A stretch of 64,000 nt of DNA from Aptenodytes patagonicus (taxonomy: Eukaryota > Chordata > Aves > Sphenisciformes > Spheniscidae), in the NCBI RefSeq assembly GCF_965638725.1, contig NC_134974.1:186001-250000 (forward strand), given 5' to 3'. The notes beneath the pieces are model-generated. The model saw nothing but the letters and a program-made list of their open reading frames with translations, did no database searches and was not told where the DNA came from. The position numbers and the translations under genes are program-made. Below are positions 23,182 to 35,763 of the stretch, piece after piece; position 1 is the stretch's first letter; every line of letters begins with the position of its first letter.

Positions 23182-24592
23182 GTGGGTGCCCGGAGGGGCG
23201 GCAGGAGCCGTGCCGTGCCGGTGGGACGGCCAGGCCCGGGGGTGGTGGGCGAGGGTGGGTGTCACGTCTGTTTTCTGGAGACCTGCGGCCGTTATTTTTC
23301 GGAACGGCTCTCGGTGAGCAGCAATTCCTGCTTCAGTTTGGTAGCAAAGTCCAGTCTTTGAGCCCCTGGGCTATCTTGGGGAATCTGAAGATAAATCATC
23401 TTCTACTTTTCCTCCTAGTTTCTCTCAAATCTTAAAGGGAAGCTTCTGCTCACAGAGATCCCTGAGGACAGAGTTTGCTGTCTCATGTTTTGACTTGGAG
23501 ACCATCTGGGGCCACATCTTGGAGCACTCATTTAAAGTAAAAAAAAAAAACCCAAGACAGTGGAATGCTTCCAGGGCCTGTTTCTGGCAGCAGCTGCTGT
23601 CAGGCTGGTGTAGCCAGGACAGTTGTTTTATTGGCACTTCTGCATTCAGAGCTTACAGTGGAGGACATTTATATGACTGTAAGCAAACAGCACAGAAACT
23701 ATCTATTTATTAAGGTTAAGAAAAAATCCAACAAGACAGGTGCTGCTGTTTTTCATCAGAAAGGATGAACAGGTACTTCCTGATGTCCTGCACAGCAGGA
23801 AGGACATAATCGTTTATTTGATAACACGGGAGAAGGCAGCTTTGCCATGCAGCGTTAAGAGTCCTCAGAGTGCTTCCAAAACGGAAGATTTCATTTATAT
23901 TCTCTGCAGAATTCTCAGTTCAATTGCTTATTGAAGTTGTTATATGAAACTTTTAAAAAAACCAAAACAGAAGTAAATGGTTTTGGTACCTCCTTGAGAA
24001 GTGCTGCCTTACAGGCTTCCAGCTGGAATTTGCTTTTTGCTGCTGCCGCTCACATCGTTTGCATAGTTTTACATTGACAGATTTTACAGTGTTAGGATTT
24101 TACTTGAGGAAACTCAGTTTGCTAAGATTCATACTAACAAGAGTGCTCTGCTAGAACTTGTACCTCTTAAAAAAGTTCACTTGCAATTATCAAAATGCTC
24201 CACGTACGCAGTAAGAGAAGAGGGCACACAGGTCCAGAGTAAGCTGTGAAAGCAAGCAGCTAGAAAAGGCACTAAAATAGCCAGCGGCACAGACATAATC
24301 ATACAATCATTCATAAAACAAAACATATTTTGAGGTGAAGTTACTGATTGTATCAGGAATAGCAAACCACAGTAATAAACAACTTCCTTTGTACAGAAGA
24401 ACACGCATCATACGGACAGGTATTTTTACATAGGTATCATTCAGTCAACGTAAAAACTCTTCGGTGTACACAAGCCTCGATGGTCTCGATTAATCTTATG
24501 GTAAGACACACAGTAAATCAATTAATGGCCATTTTCTAGACTACAAGTCACAAAAAAATTCAAGAAGCCACACAAAACATTTGCGCTCTTAC
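23182..24592. other. Duplication junction region
   Basis: Bases 23182-23318 are the start of KHDC4 intron 2. From 23319 on, the sequence is the left end of unit 2, expected to be HORMAD1 intron or flank downstream of the exon at 24593-24849. I searched both strands by eye for HORMAD1 tail exons and found none. The breakpoint itself is clean: both copies share CTCTCGGTGAG, then diverge completely (CAGCAATTCC versus ACGGGAAATG). No LINE or satellite lies at the breakpoint. Any microhomology cannot be judged because the unduplicated left boundary is off-window. Confidence 0.85.
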
Positions 24593-27500
24593 ATTCATGT
24601 CCTGATTCTCCTCTTCTGGATTATCTCTGTCCACTCTGAGCACCCGGAGAGGCACATTAGTCTCTCCATGCTTTAGGATGCTTTTATCAACATTTTCCAT
24701 TCGTTGTTTTTCAGTTGTAACTTTAACTTTCAGCATATGAAAAGGCGTTGGCACTTCACCCACATTAAGATACATAGGCTCCCCCTCAAATATCATCCCC
24801 TCACATTCACCCTCCTTAAAACCAGGAGGTTGGTAATCAGATGGTGTAACTGCAGAAAAGAATTCATTACATGAGTCAGAATGAAACACGTTCTTGTAAA
24901 ATTGATTTTAACTTGTGTGGCTAAAAGACTCTTTTCCCCTTTAATACAAAGAGCTACTCCAAAAAAATTGTGTGTGGGGGGGAAGGGAACAATCAATATT
25001 CAAGTTGTACTAAATGAAGTTCCTTTTCCCCTTCACAACAGGCAAAACCCAATTAAAGCTATTTGAAACAGTTTATATATGCAGAGAGATGAGCTAGATG
25101 CTCTGATTTTTCCTTACAAAGCAGTAATACATTCTGAAAGCAGAGCTAGTGTCAGACATTTAAATAGTCATCCAAACTAGAACTAGTCTGGCAAAAATGT
25201 TACATCCTAACATACTCAGGAAAACTCAATTTGTTTTTAAGACACACTGAAATCCTTGCTCCAATGAAGTCAGTGACAAGACTATGTTCCTACAGCGAGA
25301 TCAAATCCGTCCTCCTTGGATTTTACAAATTGTCATGAGAAACAGACACATGCAAAATAGCACCATTTAACAAGTCCCAGCAACCATAAAGATTACATAT
25401 TAAAATATTTCGTTGAATTGTTTTCCAATGTCTGAAACACAGTTGATAAGTCAAGGTAATCTGGAAATACTACCTTCATCATAATAAAACAGCTTCATAG
25501 TCAGGCAAACATCATTTGGTAAAGGACTCAGGTTTTGCATCAGAACATAAATCTTGCGAATGAGGAGGATACTTGCTTTCTTGGTGTCTGCACAGGTGAT
25601 TGTGGAATCATTCCTTTTATTCTTACTAAAAATGGACAAAGTATTCAGAGTTTTTTAATACAGAGTAAGCTGTTTCTAGTATTAGGATACACGACTGTTT
25701 AACAGACTCTATGAATGTCAGAAGCAGACATCACATTTATTGCCCAAGCTCCGAGATTACAAGCACTACAATTCCTAATACTAAGTGACCTGCATGTTCT
25801 CTGCCCCTTGGAAGATCAAATCCTGAGCCAGGGACATCATGAAATCATTATGGTTCAGCAGCTGGGACCAACTACTGTGTTTTGCATTACACAGTGCTTA
25901 AAAAAATACCCAATCTGAAAAAAAGAAGTAGGTACTTTTGAAAGCCCCAATTCTGCAAAGTCTTACATACTTGCTTTCCCTTAAATAAAAAAAGTAACAC
26001 TATTGACTTCGACAAGAACGGTTACTGATTAGAAAATGCATGCCTAAGTGACTCTTGGCATCCAGCCCGACACTTCCATGCTCCTGTTCTAACAGCAGCT
26101 GACCCAAAGCCTACCTTACTGCCACTAAAAATGCTTCCCCTCCGCTCCCCTTCTCCTCACAGCCACACAGCTTAGAGAGGCACCTGAGGACCTGAACAGC
26201 CAACACAAGGCAAGCAGCCGCGAGTTATTTGATTGGGTAACCCTGTCTTTTGGAAGCACACCCTTATCTGCAATGGTTTCAAATGGCTCACCCCTCTGCA
26301 GATGGTTATCTTGTTCCCCGCAAGGTGACAGAGAAGCAGGTCCACGTCTTATATTTTCAAATTAGTCCGGCGTTAATTTATGCTAATACACTAAGGCAAC
26401 TTGGCATGGCTGAGACAGAGTCACACCCCTTCCACCAGTGTTTTTTACATGACTTGCAACCTCTTTCAGAGGTAAGTAACTAAACTCAGCCCAAAGGACC
26501 CAGGTCTGCAGCACTGCAGCCTTTTTTTTTTTTTTTGCCTTTTTTTTAAATTTAAAAAGCATTTTGCACAGGAGGAAACCTAGGAGAAATTTGTTGGGTA
26601 TGAACTTGCTACATTTCAATTACCTGTCTTAAAATAAGCCATTTCCCTGCAGCTGTGAGTAACCAATAAAGCCCTACAATGGAAGAAGGCTCAGTGGAGA
26701 TGGGCAAGGGTGATGTGCCCATGAAGCTCAGGGAAAGATGCAGGGTGTCACTGACCACAGCTGTTGCAAAGAAAGCTGACTTCATCTCAACACACAGGGG
26801 ACCTGAGTCTGGCTTTCATTTTAGATAAATAGCTGTGTCAGTTGAGTGGATCAACTATTATCACAGTTGAGGGGATCAACTGGTGGTGTAAATGTTTCCC
26901 CCAGTTCATTAAAAGTGTCTGAATGTCTCCTTGAGTTAGCAAGACCGTATTCACTATACATGGCTCAGCCCAAAGAGTGTAAAAACTAAACAACTAACAA
27001 AAGAATTCCAAAGAGAGCAACGGGCTGGAGCTGGCTTCAGCCCACATATTCCTTCCCCGTGGCTGGGGATGCCCAGCGTCATGAAGGCGAATGGGAATCA
27101 CGCTGGTATTGTGATTGAACTGTGTACTGCAATAGCTATGCTTTGCTAAGCGTAGCTTACATTTGTATTGCATTTTCAGTGTATTTTGTATCATCTCTGC
27201 TAAATGAGGAATCCCACGCACCATCAAGTATCTTCAGGTAAGTAAATCTGATATTACACATCACCCTCCAGGCGTGGAATATCTTCCAGAACCTGGTCAG
27301 AGAGTATTGGACTCCAACACTAAGAATCACCTTTTGAGTGGCTATTTAAAAATATGACCATAATCTGACAAAATTATTCAATGTATTTTAAGAATAAGTC
27401 TAAGCTAATAGTATACATTGATAAAATTACTCTTAAGATCCAGAATTAAAAAAGGAAACACCACACAGATAAAATCCAAAGTTTTTACATTCAGGTGTAT

Positions 27501-30500
27501 GCAATAGACTGTAAAACCACAGAGCAGAATAAAGTCACAGTGACAGTACCTGCTGAAATCCAGAAGTGGCCCATTGTGAGTGTACTTGAATTTGAAGTGG
27601 TAACATTCTGTAATTGTCTGCAAACAAATCCAGTAATTTTTAAACTACTATCAGCTGTCAAGCAAACTACTACTGCTGCTGCTTCGTCTAGTAATCCATT
27701 AACCTTGCATTTAAAGAAAATAATGGTAGTCCAACTCCTGTCTGATGCACTCATACACATTGAATACAGCTTTCTAATGCTGTAACAATTAATGGTATTA
27801 ATGTATAGAATTGTCATCAAATAAAAATGAAGATCTACATTATTTTCCAGGAATCACCGTGACAAAGTATTTTGAAACATCAGCCTAAGTTTTTAGAATG
27901 AAATATTCATTCAACTTCTAATCACTATGAAAATGTTTCACACACGTAACAGAGACATGGTGACACCCAGTGGTTAGTTAAAACATACTGTGTTTTCCCC
28001 AAAGAAGTCCCATAAATGTGTTATGCAGATTTAGGACGCTGCATCTTTACGGGCATTTAACTCTGCAACGACACTTTGGGTTTCTTGTACTGGCCTGAGA
28101 ATAACCAGACACTAGATATTGAAAGGCAATTCACTATGTGGAAATTCTGATTAGCTCTAGTGATTCTTGTTTGGTGTTTTGCCTTTTTTTTTAACGTGCA
28201 TTAACGTGAACGTTAAGTGCTGTTGCTTGTATACACATTTCACTATATCCATACTATCATTAATCAGCCAGTAAAATATTCTAGCAGATTTACCTGAGGA
28301 TCTTCTGGATGGGTATAGACCTGTATTTTTAAAGTAAAGAGAGGAAACAGTAAGAACTGTACATAACTCTAAGCACCTACTTTAAAAAATGTGTACCTTA
28401 CCTTTCAAAGATACTTACTGCTAGGACAATCATTCTTAGCTGTCAAGTGTAATTAAAGAAAAAAAGAACATTAAATGTATTCCATGGCCCATTTCTGCTT
28501 AACAAGCTGTTTTGATTCTCTAGCTCTGGAAACCAATATAGACAACTATGGGCCTGTTTGAAGAGAAACCTCTTCATACGCTTAACTCCTTATCTGTTTA
28601 AGGACTTACTCAACTGGCAGAAGAAAATTCCTAACTATCCCTGCCTTTAAGCGTTTCTGTTTACAAAGAATATTATCCTCAAATGTCTGTGCATCCCACT
28701 TTGTAGCTAACTGTTTTAACATATTAAGGCACCGCTATTCCCTAACCAGAATATAGATGGTTATAATAGAACTGTGCTGGCAGCTAATGGACTTCTATAA
28801 AGGAGTGTTTAAATACATTTAAAATAGCTGAATGATACTGGAAGACTTACATATTTCTTCTGCAAGGCATCATAGCATCCTAACATCCTGCAAAAATAAA
28901 ATATTGTCCATCTACTGCTAATTTCCATTTGCTTTGCTTCTGACTAAATAAATAAAATAGTCCCAAAAAATGGAATTCTTGTGTTTAGCTTTCTTAATGT
29001 TGGATTAGAGCAATAAAGAATACTTATTGGGTTATTCTTTTTACTAGTAGTGAGACAAGCAATGCCTATCTTTGTAACACCCCAAATCATCCTAACCTCT
29101 TTGCAGAAGAAGTAAAAAATATAATCTGTAAGTAATTTGTAAGTAAAAACGTAATGCAATTGTACGGCTACCATTTTCAAACACCTTCTAACACATGTAT
29201 TCATTAATCAGCTTATAAATAAGCACTCAGCTGAACACCGACATCTCTGAAGCACAGAGGAGTTATGTTATTGCCTTTATTTAGATGTTGCAATCTGCTT
29301 TTTATGTAACAGGCAAACAACAGTCAAACAGTGAACCAAAACTTACTCTAATTTTTTTTTTCTAACATTTCTTTTGAATATAGTCAACAAGCAAAAATTG
29401 TTTTTGGTGTGTACATGACACCGAGTTAAGAAAGGCTACTGTAAACTCCAGACAGGCAGCATACACCCTTCACACAAAAAACAGGGAGCTTTTCCTCGTC
29501 AGCATCCACAGGCTGCCACACCACTGCCCTCACTAGTGTTTCATGCGTGAGGGTAAGGTGAAATGCACTCGGCGCCACTTGAGTTTGCTCTACCACAGAA
29601 GATCAATTAAGAAATCCCAGGTTACAGCGAGGAAGCCTTTTCTCTCCCTCTCTGTGACGGCACACGGACAAAGAGCAGATGACTAATTACACCCTTAACA
29701 TCAGAACTCAGACCTACATTTCTGAACACCTCAACACTGATGGCAGCTGCAAACCCCCGCTGCTGAAAGCAGCATCATTTCCGATGCCTTACCTTGTACT
29801 ACAACTGGTAAAAACGTGAAGAGAACAAAAATGGCCTTTACAGAGGTAACAAAAAGCAAGGAGAGCAGTCATGAACAAATCTCACAGTTATTGTGAGCAG
29901 AAAGAAAATCAAAATAAATACCTCAGTCCCCAGTGACATACTCAGGCTCACCTGTGTGAATGTACAAGTGGACGGACTTTCGTTCACAGATACAATTCTG
30001 CCTTTGAATGTAAAGGCCAACAGTACCACTTTCTTATACAAGTCTGAGAGCAAGACCTTTAAATACAAGATGCAAAATGGTAACACCGCGTCTCCTATTC
30101 AACTAGAGAGGAACTACTGCTTAGATTTTTGTGTTTATGTGCACCTCGAGCACTCACATACACCCATGGAAACTAAATGTAAAGTATAATCACTCTGTAA
30201 ACAAAGATTTGTGCTCTATTAAGCACCAAGTTGTAAGCCTTTCTAGAAACACAAGTGTACAAGTCAATTACACCTTTACCAAAACACAGAGTTTGATTTT
30301 CCATTAAAAAATTTGTCAACATAGTAAATACCACACACTAAAAGCACTGCCTGGGCAGTTGTTCACTCACAGCAAGGGAGATTTTTTCCTCGTATTTGCA
30401 AACAACCAGAAAGCTATCTTTCAGAATTGACACGCTATGGAAGTGTTATCTATGGAAGTGTTATATGTAATTAACATACCATTTCACCAGCTGAGTAGAG

Positions 30501-31435
30501 CCAGGACAGTTTTTGTCTTCCCTCAGAATTTTGACACAGACATCTCAAAAAAAGAATATATACACGCATATTTACTTAGGACAAAATGCAACTACACTGC
30601 TAAGAAAGTGAAGTTCATTCCCTAAAAGTACTATCAAAAGCAGACTAAAATTAACGTTATTGACAGGTGTCAGCATGGATTTAATTGCTGAGTTAGCATC
30701 ACGCATCACCACTGTAACAAAATTCAGCGACCACTGTATTAGTGAAGTTTCCATTACAGTCATTGAAAATGGCTATTAGCTTTAATCGAGAAGACCAAGT
30801 GGCTTTAAAACCACTCATTAACTTCACAACAATCCTACGACAATAGATTTTGCAAAGAATCATGGAAACGGCCTGTTACCATCCATATATCTTGTTCCAT
30901 AGGCACTTTCAGGAAAGATTCCTCTCAGATAGGTAATGCAGGATACTGCTACCGCCAGGAGCCTCTTCACTAGCATCAGGGATTGCTGTTCAGTAGATAT
31001 TTTGTTAGGAAATACAACTGCACTCTGAAAGTTAGAGAAAGAAAAGAATTAATCTCTGTCCACGACAACAAACCTGTACAGTCTACAGTCTGGTCCAATG
31101 CCTGCTTAACTTTTCAATTTAATTGAAAAGTATGACTTTCAGCATTATTTATGAAGTTAAGCATATTCTTAACACTTGGCTTTACTATGTTTTTAGGACA
31201 TGGCTGGTTTCTACCAAGTGTATGACCACAAAGCTCAGACTCACTACTAAGCATCTTTATACATAGCTAAAAGATTGAATTAGCCTGTACTTTGCAAGTG
31301 AAGAAACGTTAAAGAGCACCTGGGCGCACTATTTCAGCTAATATCCACTAATTTTTCCAATTCAAATAATATACTGTGCTAAAATACACAAGAAAATCAT
31401 ACCACACAATTTCTTTGCTTCTGAGCCATTGCCAT
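24593..31435 (-). CDS. HORMAD1: HORMAD1, unit 2 copy: HORMA domain present, C-terminal tail exons not found
   Basis: Nine coding exons run on the minus strand: 31403-31435, 30880-31024, 30480-30543, 28851-28887, 28419-28439, 28294-28320, 27550-27617, 25474-25625 and 24593-24849. They total 804 nt (268 codons) with consistent phases and consensus splice sites. The last two exons carry [44 protein letters not shown] and [11 protein letters not shown], so the HORMA fold is complete. From memory, mammalian HORMAD1 is about 390 residues and ends in a basic closure-motif tail. I find no such exon between 24592 and the junction at 23319. If the last donor (GTAAGA) is not used, the frame adds ten residues (VRAQMFCVAS) and stops at 24560. 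The copy is therefore probably 3'-truncated by the duplication breakpoint. The first-exon methionine is in the same position as in copy 1. Confidence 0.92.
24850..27549. other. HORMAD1 introns, unit 2, including the 3.9 kb seen only once
   Basis: Apart from the exon at 25474-25625, this is intronic sequence with no other exon, RNA or recognisable repeat. A poly-T run lies at about 26521-26536. Bases 24850-27203 have no partner within the window. Confidence 0.6.
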
Positions 31436-32238
31436 TTTACAGATATTCTTCCGTCTGTTAATAAAACATCCGCATTAACACATGTATGACCACCATTCAC
31501 AAGCGCATGCAAGCCCAGACCTCAGCTATTCAGCTTTAACTAGTCAGTACCTGAACCTCCAAACACTTCCTACACAATTAATCTGCATCAGTTTAAACAA
31601 ACCCCGTAACTTCAAGGAAACAGAACGGTTCATCTAATAATCACCAATATTAGATTTCTGACTTTACACCAGCACAGACCTCCCCCAAGGCTGCAGCATG
31701 CAGTAGTTTAAACATTGCGTGCCTATTTATAGGGAACATGAGCCCTTGAAAGTGATGCTCTGAAGTGCTAACTGGCAGCCAGCCTAACGGATTTTCAAAG
31801 GACCCTGAGGCTCTTCACATCTATGTCACCTCCAGCCAAGTTGAGCCAGCACCTTCGGAAAACACCTCCAAGCTTGGGTTGTTTCCCTCCGTAATTTAAA
31901 CAAGTATTGTAGAAAAGAGACCCCTCTCCAGCTGTTCGTTTTGTTCACCCACATTTTGATTTAAGCCTTTAACCCTCAGCACCGAGCCCGACTCCTCAAG
32001 ACAAGCCTTCCCCACCATCTCCAAAAGCGAGAGGCACCCACAGCCAAGGACATGGAAAATGCCTTTCCCAAGGAGGAGGCTGCCCCTGGACAATGCAGGG
32101 AACTGAGCTCCCCCTTAGCTGAGCCCCCACAAACCCATCTGATCTTGGGACCTGGCTAAACTCCGCACTTCTGTGAGAGATGCAGAAACAGAGGAGCCCC
32201 TTCCCAGCACTGTCACCCCGAGAAAGGACAACCTGCCT

Positions 32239-32666
32239 CGCCAAGGAACACACGCCACCCACAAGCCGAGCTGGAAGGCAAGAACAGCACGGGCCGAGCG
32301 GGGGGAGGCGCGTCAGAGCCCCGCAGGAGGGGAGGAACCGCACACAGCCCCCGGGCCCGGGGATGCCGGCGGGGCGGGGCGGGGCGGGGCGGCCCCCCCA
32401 CACCCACACGCGCCACCCGACGCTCCCGCCACCCGACGCTTTTATAAGGCAAGGGGCCGTGTGCAAGCGGAGGGGCGGGGCTCGCCCTCCCGGCACGCGC
32501 CGCTGCGGGCCGTGCGCAGCGCCGCCGCGCCAAGCGCCCCGCCCCCACCCCAGCGGAAGGGCGGCGGATTCCGCGCCCGGGCGGCGCGGGGGGTGACCGG
32601 CGGGTGGGGGCCGGGGCCGGGGCCGGGGCCGGGGCCGCGCTCTTGGCGCTTCGGCCCAGCAATGCA
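32239..32666 (-). promoter_or_regulatory. CpG-rich candidate promoter of HORMAD1, unit 2
   Basis: Duplicate of the unit 1 block, with GC boxes at about 32370-32393 and the minus-strand TATAAAA at 32440-32446. It differs essentially only in the shorter G4C2 tract. If it is active it would drive the 3'-truncated HORMAD1 copy. Confidence 0.55.
32607..32636 (+). repeat. (GGGGCC)5 hexanucleotide repeat, unit 2
   Basis: Same locus as the unit 1 repeat with five units instead of seven. This accounts for 12 bases of length difference between the two copies. Confidence 0.95.
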
Positions 32667-34163
32667 TAGAATCACAGAATCATAGAATCACTGAGGTTGG
32701 AAAAGACCTCCAAGATCATCGAGTCCAACCATCGACCCAACACCCCCACACCCACTAAACCATGTCCCTCAGCGCCTCATCTACTCGTCTTTTAAATACC
32801 TCCAGGGATGGGGACTCCACCGCTTCCCTGGGCAGCCTCTTCCAAGGTTTCACCACTCTTTCAGTAAAGACATTTTTCCTCACGTCCAATCTAAACCTCC
32901 CCTGGCACAACTTGAGGCCGTTTCCTCTTGTCCTATCGCTTGTTCCCTGGGAGAAGAGACCGACCCCCACCTCGCTACAACCTCCTGTCAGGTAGTTGTA
33001 GAGAGCGATGAGGTCTCCCCTCAGCCTCCTTTTCTCCAGACTAAACAACCCCAGTTCCCTCAGCCGCTCCTCATCAGACTTGTTCTCCAGACCCCTCACC
33101 AGCCTCGTTGCCCTTCTCTGGACACGCTCCAGCACCTCGACGTCCTTCTTGTAGTGAGGGGCCCAAAACTGAACACAGTGTTCGAGGTGCGGCCTCACCA
33201 GGGCCGAGTACAGGGGCACGATCACTTCCCTACTCCTGCTGGCCACACCATTTCTGATACAGGCCAGGATGCCATTGGCCTTCTTGGCCGCCTGGGCACA
33301 CTGCCGGCTCATGTTCAGCCGGCTGTCGACCAACACCCCCAGGTCCTTTTCCGCCAGGCAGCTTTCCAGCCACTCTTCCCCAAGCCTGTAGCGCTGCATG
33401 GGGTTGTTGTGGCCGAAGTGCAGGACCCGGCACTTGGCCTTGTTGAACCTCATACAGTTGGCCTCGGCCCATCGATCCAGCCTGTCCAGGTCCCTCTGCA
33501 GAGCCTTCCTACCCTCCAGCAGATCAACACTCCCGCCCAACTTGGTGTCGTCTGCAAACTTACTGAGGGTGCACTCGATCCCCTCATCCAGATCATCGAT
33601 AAAGATATTAAACAAGACCAGCCCCAAAACTGAGCCCTGGGGAACACCGCTTGTGACCGGCCGCCAACTGGATGTAACTCCATTCACCACAACTCTCTGG
33701 GCCCGGCCGTCCAGCCGGTTTTTGACCCAGCGCAGAGTCCACCTGTCTAAGCCGTGAGCCGCCAGCTTCTCTAGGAGAATGCTGTGGGAGACGGTGTCAA
33801 AGGCCTTGCTGAAGTCCAGGCAGACCACATCCACAGCCTTTCCCTCGTCCACTAGGCGGGTCACCTGGTCATAGAAGGAGATCAGGTTGGTCAAGCAGGA
33901 CCTGCCTCTCATGAACCCGTGCTGGCTGGGCCGGATCCCCTGGTTGTCCCGCTCACGCCTTGTGAGCGCCCTCAAGATGAACCGCTCCATCATCTTCCCC
34001 GGCACCGAGGTCAGGCTGACAGGCCTGTAGTTCCCCGGATCCTCCTTCCGGCCCTTCTTGTAGATGGGCGTCACATTGGCAAGCCTCCAGTCGCCCGGGA
34101 CCTCCCCCGTTAACCAGGACTGCTGACAATGCAGAAGCGAGTCACAGCAGCTGATGTCCACTA
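32667..34163 (-). mobile_element. CR1 LINE, 5'-truncated, unit 2 copy, intact 468-codon RT frame
   Basis: Duplicate of the unit 1 CR1. The open frame from 34161 to 32755 is uninterrupted for 468 codons and appears to end at the natural pol stop ([10 protein letters not shown]). It contains the RT fingers/palm motifs, FADDTKLGG and the post-RT region. Everything upstream in pol (endonuclease, early RT) and ORF1 is missing, so the element cannot be autonomous. An open frame this long means the insertion is young, or that unit 1 took a later deletion. Confidence 0.95.
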
Positions 34164-34560
34164 AAACGTTTTTTAAGCCAGCGTGTAGGCCTTATGTCAA
34201 TGTAATTTATGCTTAACTGTAAAGAAAAGGTTCTAGTGAGATCGCAGTCTCAACCAACACTTTATACACAAAGACCTTTTTCCTTCAGAATTGTTTTTAC
34301 CTCCCTGTTCGACGCAAGCGCTGTGCTTGATCCCAGGTTGTGTTGTGTGGGTGCGATAGCGGCTGAAAGTGCCAGTGGCAGTGTCTGTATTTCGGCGTCA
34401 TTATCACGAAAACTTCGGTCAACGTGAAACCGCTGACAGCGGCTACTTTCCCTCCCCACGCTTTTGGCAGCAGTGGGATGGTCCATCTCCTCCATTCCCA
34501 AATCAAGAAAAATAAAGAGCAGCTGGCCAGGGCATGGGCCTCAGTGGGAGGATGGGAGGC

Positions 34561-35245
34561 CAGGACACGTGGCCTCCGGAGACACTGCCTTCCAGGAGAC
34601 CAGCTCCACCTGAAGCTCTTCTCCAAGCAGCAGGAGATGCGTGCACGGCTCTGTGATCCCTCAGCCAGCTCAGGGGGTCTGGGCCCCGCTTCTGGGTAAA
34701 ATACATGTATTAAATACAGAGCGTATACTCACGCTGAAGGTGTGGGAGGGGAACATGCCTTGTGAGAGGTTTCCCACCTGGGAGAGCCCTTGAAACACCA
34801 TCCCTTTCCCAAGGAAATGTTTTTGTCCTGCTTTTTGAACAAGAAGGATTCACCACACCATGGGCAAGCAAACGATGGCGTAGCTGCCAGGGACAGCAAA
34901 CGGGCAAATTTGAGCATCAAACAGCTCTGCTGTAGGAGAAGGGAGCTGAAGCATTTTGTGAGAGGTACCTTCTTGGGGGAGCACCGCCAGATGACAAAAC
35001 TACCAGCTAGAGCTGGAATTCCCTCTGCCACCTATTCCTGCCTCCAGATACCACATACAGGATTTTCAGACAGTGAAACTGACCTTTAATTCTTCCAAGA
35101 AAGTCTACAATTGTATCAGCAATGCACAGAGATAAAGTGGTATCTGTGTCATGGTTGCAATACTTGGTACTGAACTGGAGGGAGGACAATGGCATGTCCT
35201 TTATGACTGTAGGCACCACGGTTTTACTCGGAAAAAAAGAGGTGG
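34561..35245 (+). repeat. Relic of an older duplication of the HU-gene 3' flank, unit 2
   Basis: Copy of the unit 1 relic carried along by the 27 kb duplication and nearly identical to it. It pairs with the gene flank at about 47778-48970. Confidence 0.87.
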
Positions 35246-35246
35246 C

Positions 35247-35333
35247 ACTCCTTGAGCAGGGGAGTTGGACCAGATGACCTCCAGAGGTCCCTTCCGACCC
35301 CAACCAGCGTGTGATGGTGTGATTCTGTGTCCC
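35247..35333 (+). mobile_element. CR1 3' end fragment, unit 2
   Basis: Duplicate of the fragment at 8104-8190 with one visible substitution (CCAGAGGTCCC instead of CCAGAAGTCCC). Confidence 0.85.
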
Positions 35334-35763
35334 CGTTTCCGTCATTTGGTCACATCTTGGAAGCTCTCTCTGCCCCACGTGCTCCTCGGGGACTGAGGAT
35401 TGGGGGTGTGTTTTAGGGAGCAGCTCCGCTTTCACTGCAGGACCAAACCTGGCCGGGTCAGCGGGCGTGGGGGTGATGTGGGAGTGTCCCTTTGTGGCCC
35501 CAGCCCATGTCACAAAGCCCCTCCTCATCATAACCCCACGCCCCAGGCCCTCCCTTCACTTCCCTGCGAGGCCTCGGCGAGCTCTCGGGTCCAGGGGACG
35601 CGAGAAGTCTCTCCTGTACCTCAGAGACACAGAGGACACAGGGAGGCGGTGGGACAGCCGGCTGGTGAAGCACAGGCGAGGACATCGGAGAGGGGGTGTT
35701 TCCCAGTAGGAGACATCAAAATCCTTCTCCCGGCACCCTCACGTGCTGATCCAAAGCAAGAAC

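Larger units (their letters stand above)
1..23318. repeat. Tandem segmental duplication, unit 1 (right-hand 23.3 kb of the unit)
   Basis: This stretch matches 27204-50459 in the same orientation. The coordinate offset is 27203 at the left edge, 27137 through HORMAD1 and 27141-27143 from the CR1 onward, so the copies differ only by small indels. Every exon, CR1 fragment and promoter motif in the stretch recurs at the offset position. Identity ends sharply after base 23318 (50459 in unit 2), inside KHDC4 intron 2. By eye the copies differ by a few substitutions per kilobase, so the duplication is recent, polymorphic or an assembly artefact. Copy-specific differences include a minisatellite at 105-185, a G4C2 length change and a roughly 17-base inversion near 729-745. 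Confidence 0.97.

Noticed and set aside
24177..24404. 75-codon minus-strand frame just past the last HORMAD1 exon as a possible tail exon
   Set aside because: Its hydrophobic, cysteine-rich translation has no resemblance to the charged HORMAD1 tail and lacks a suitable acceptor.
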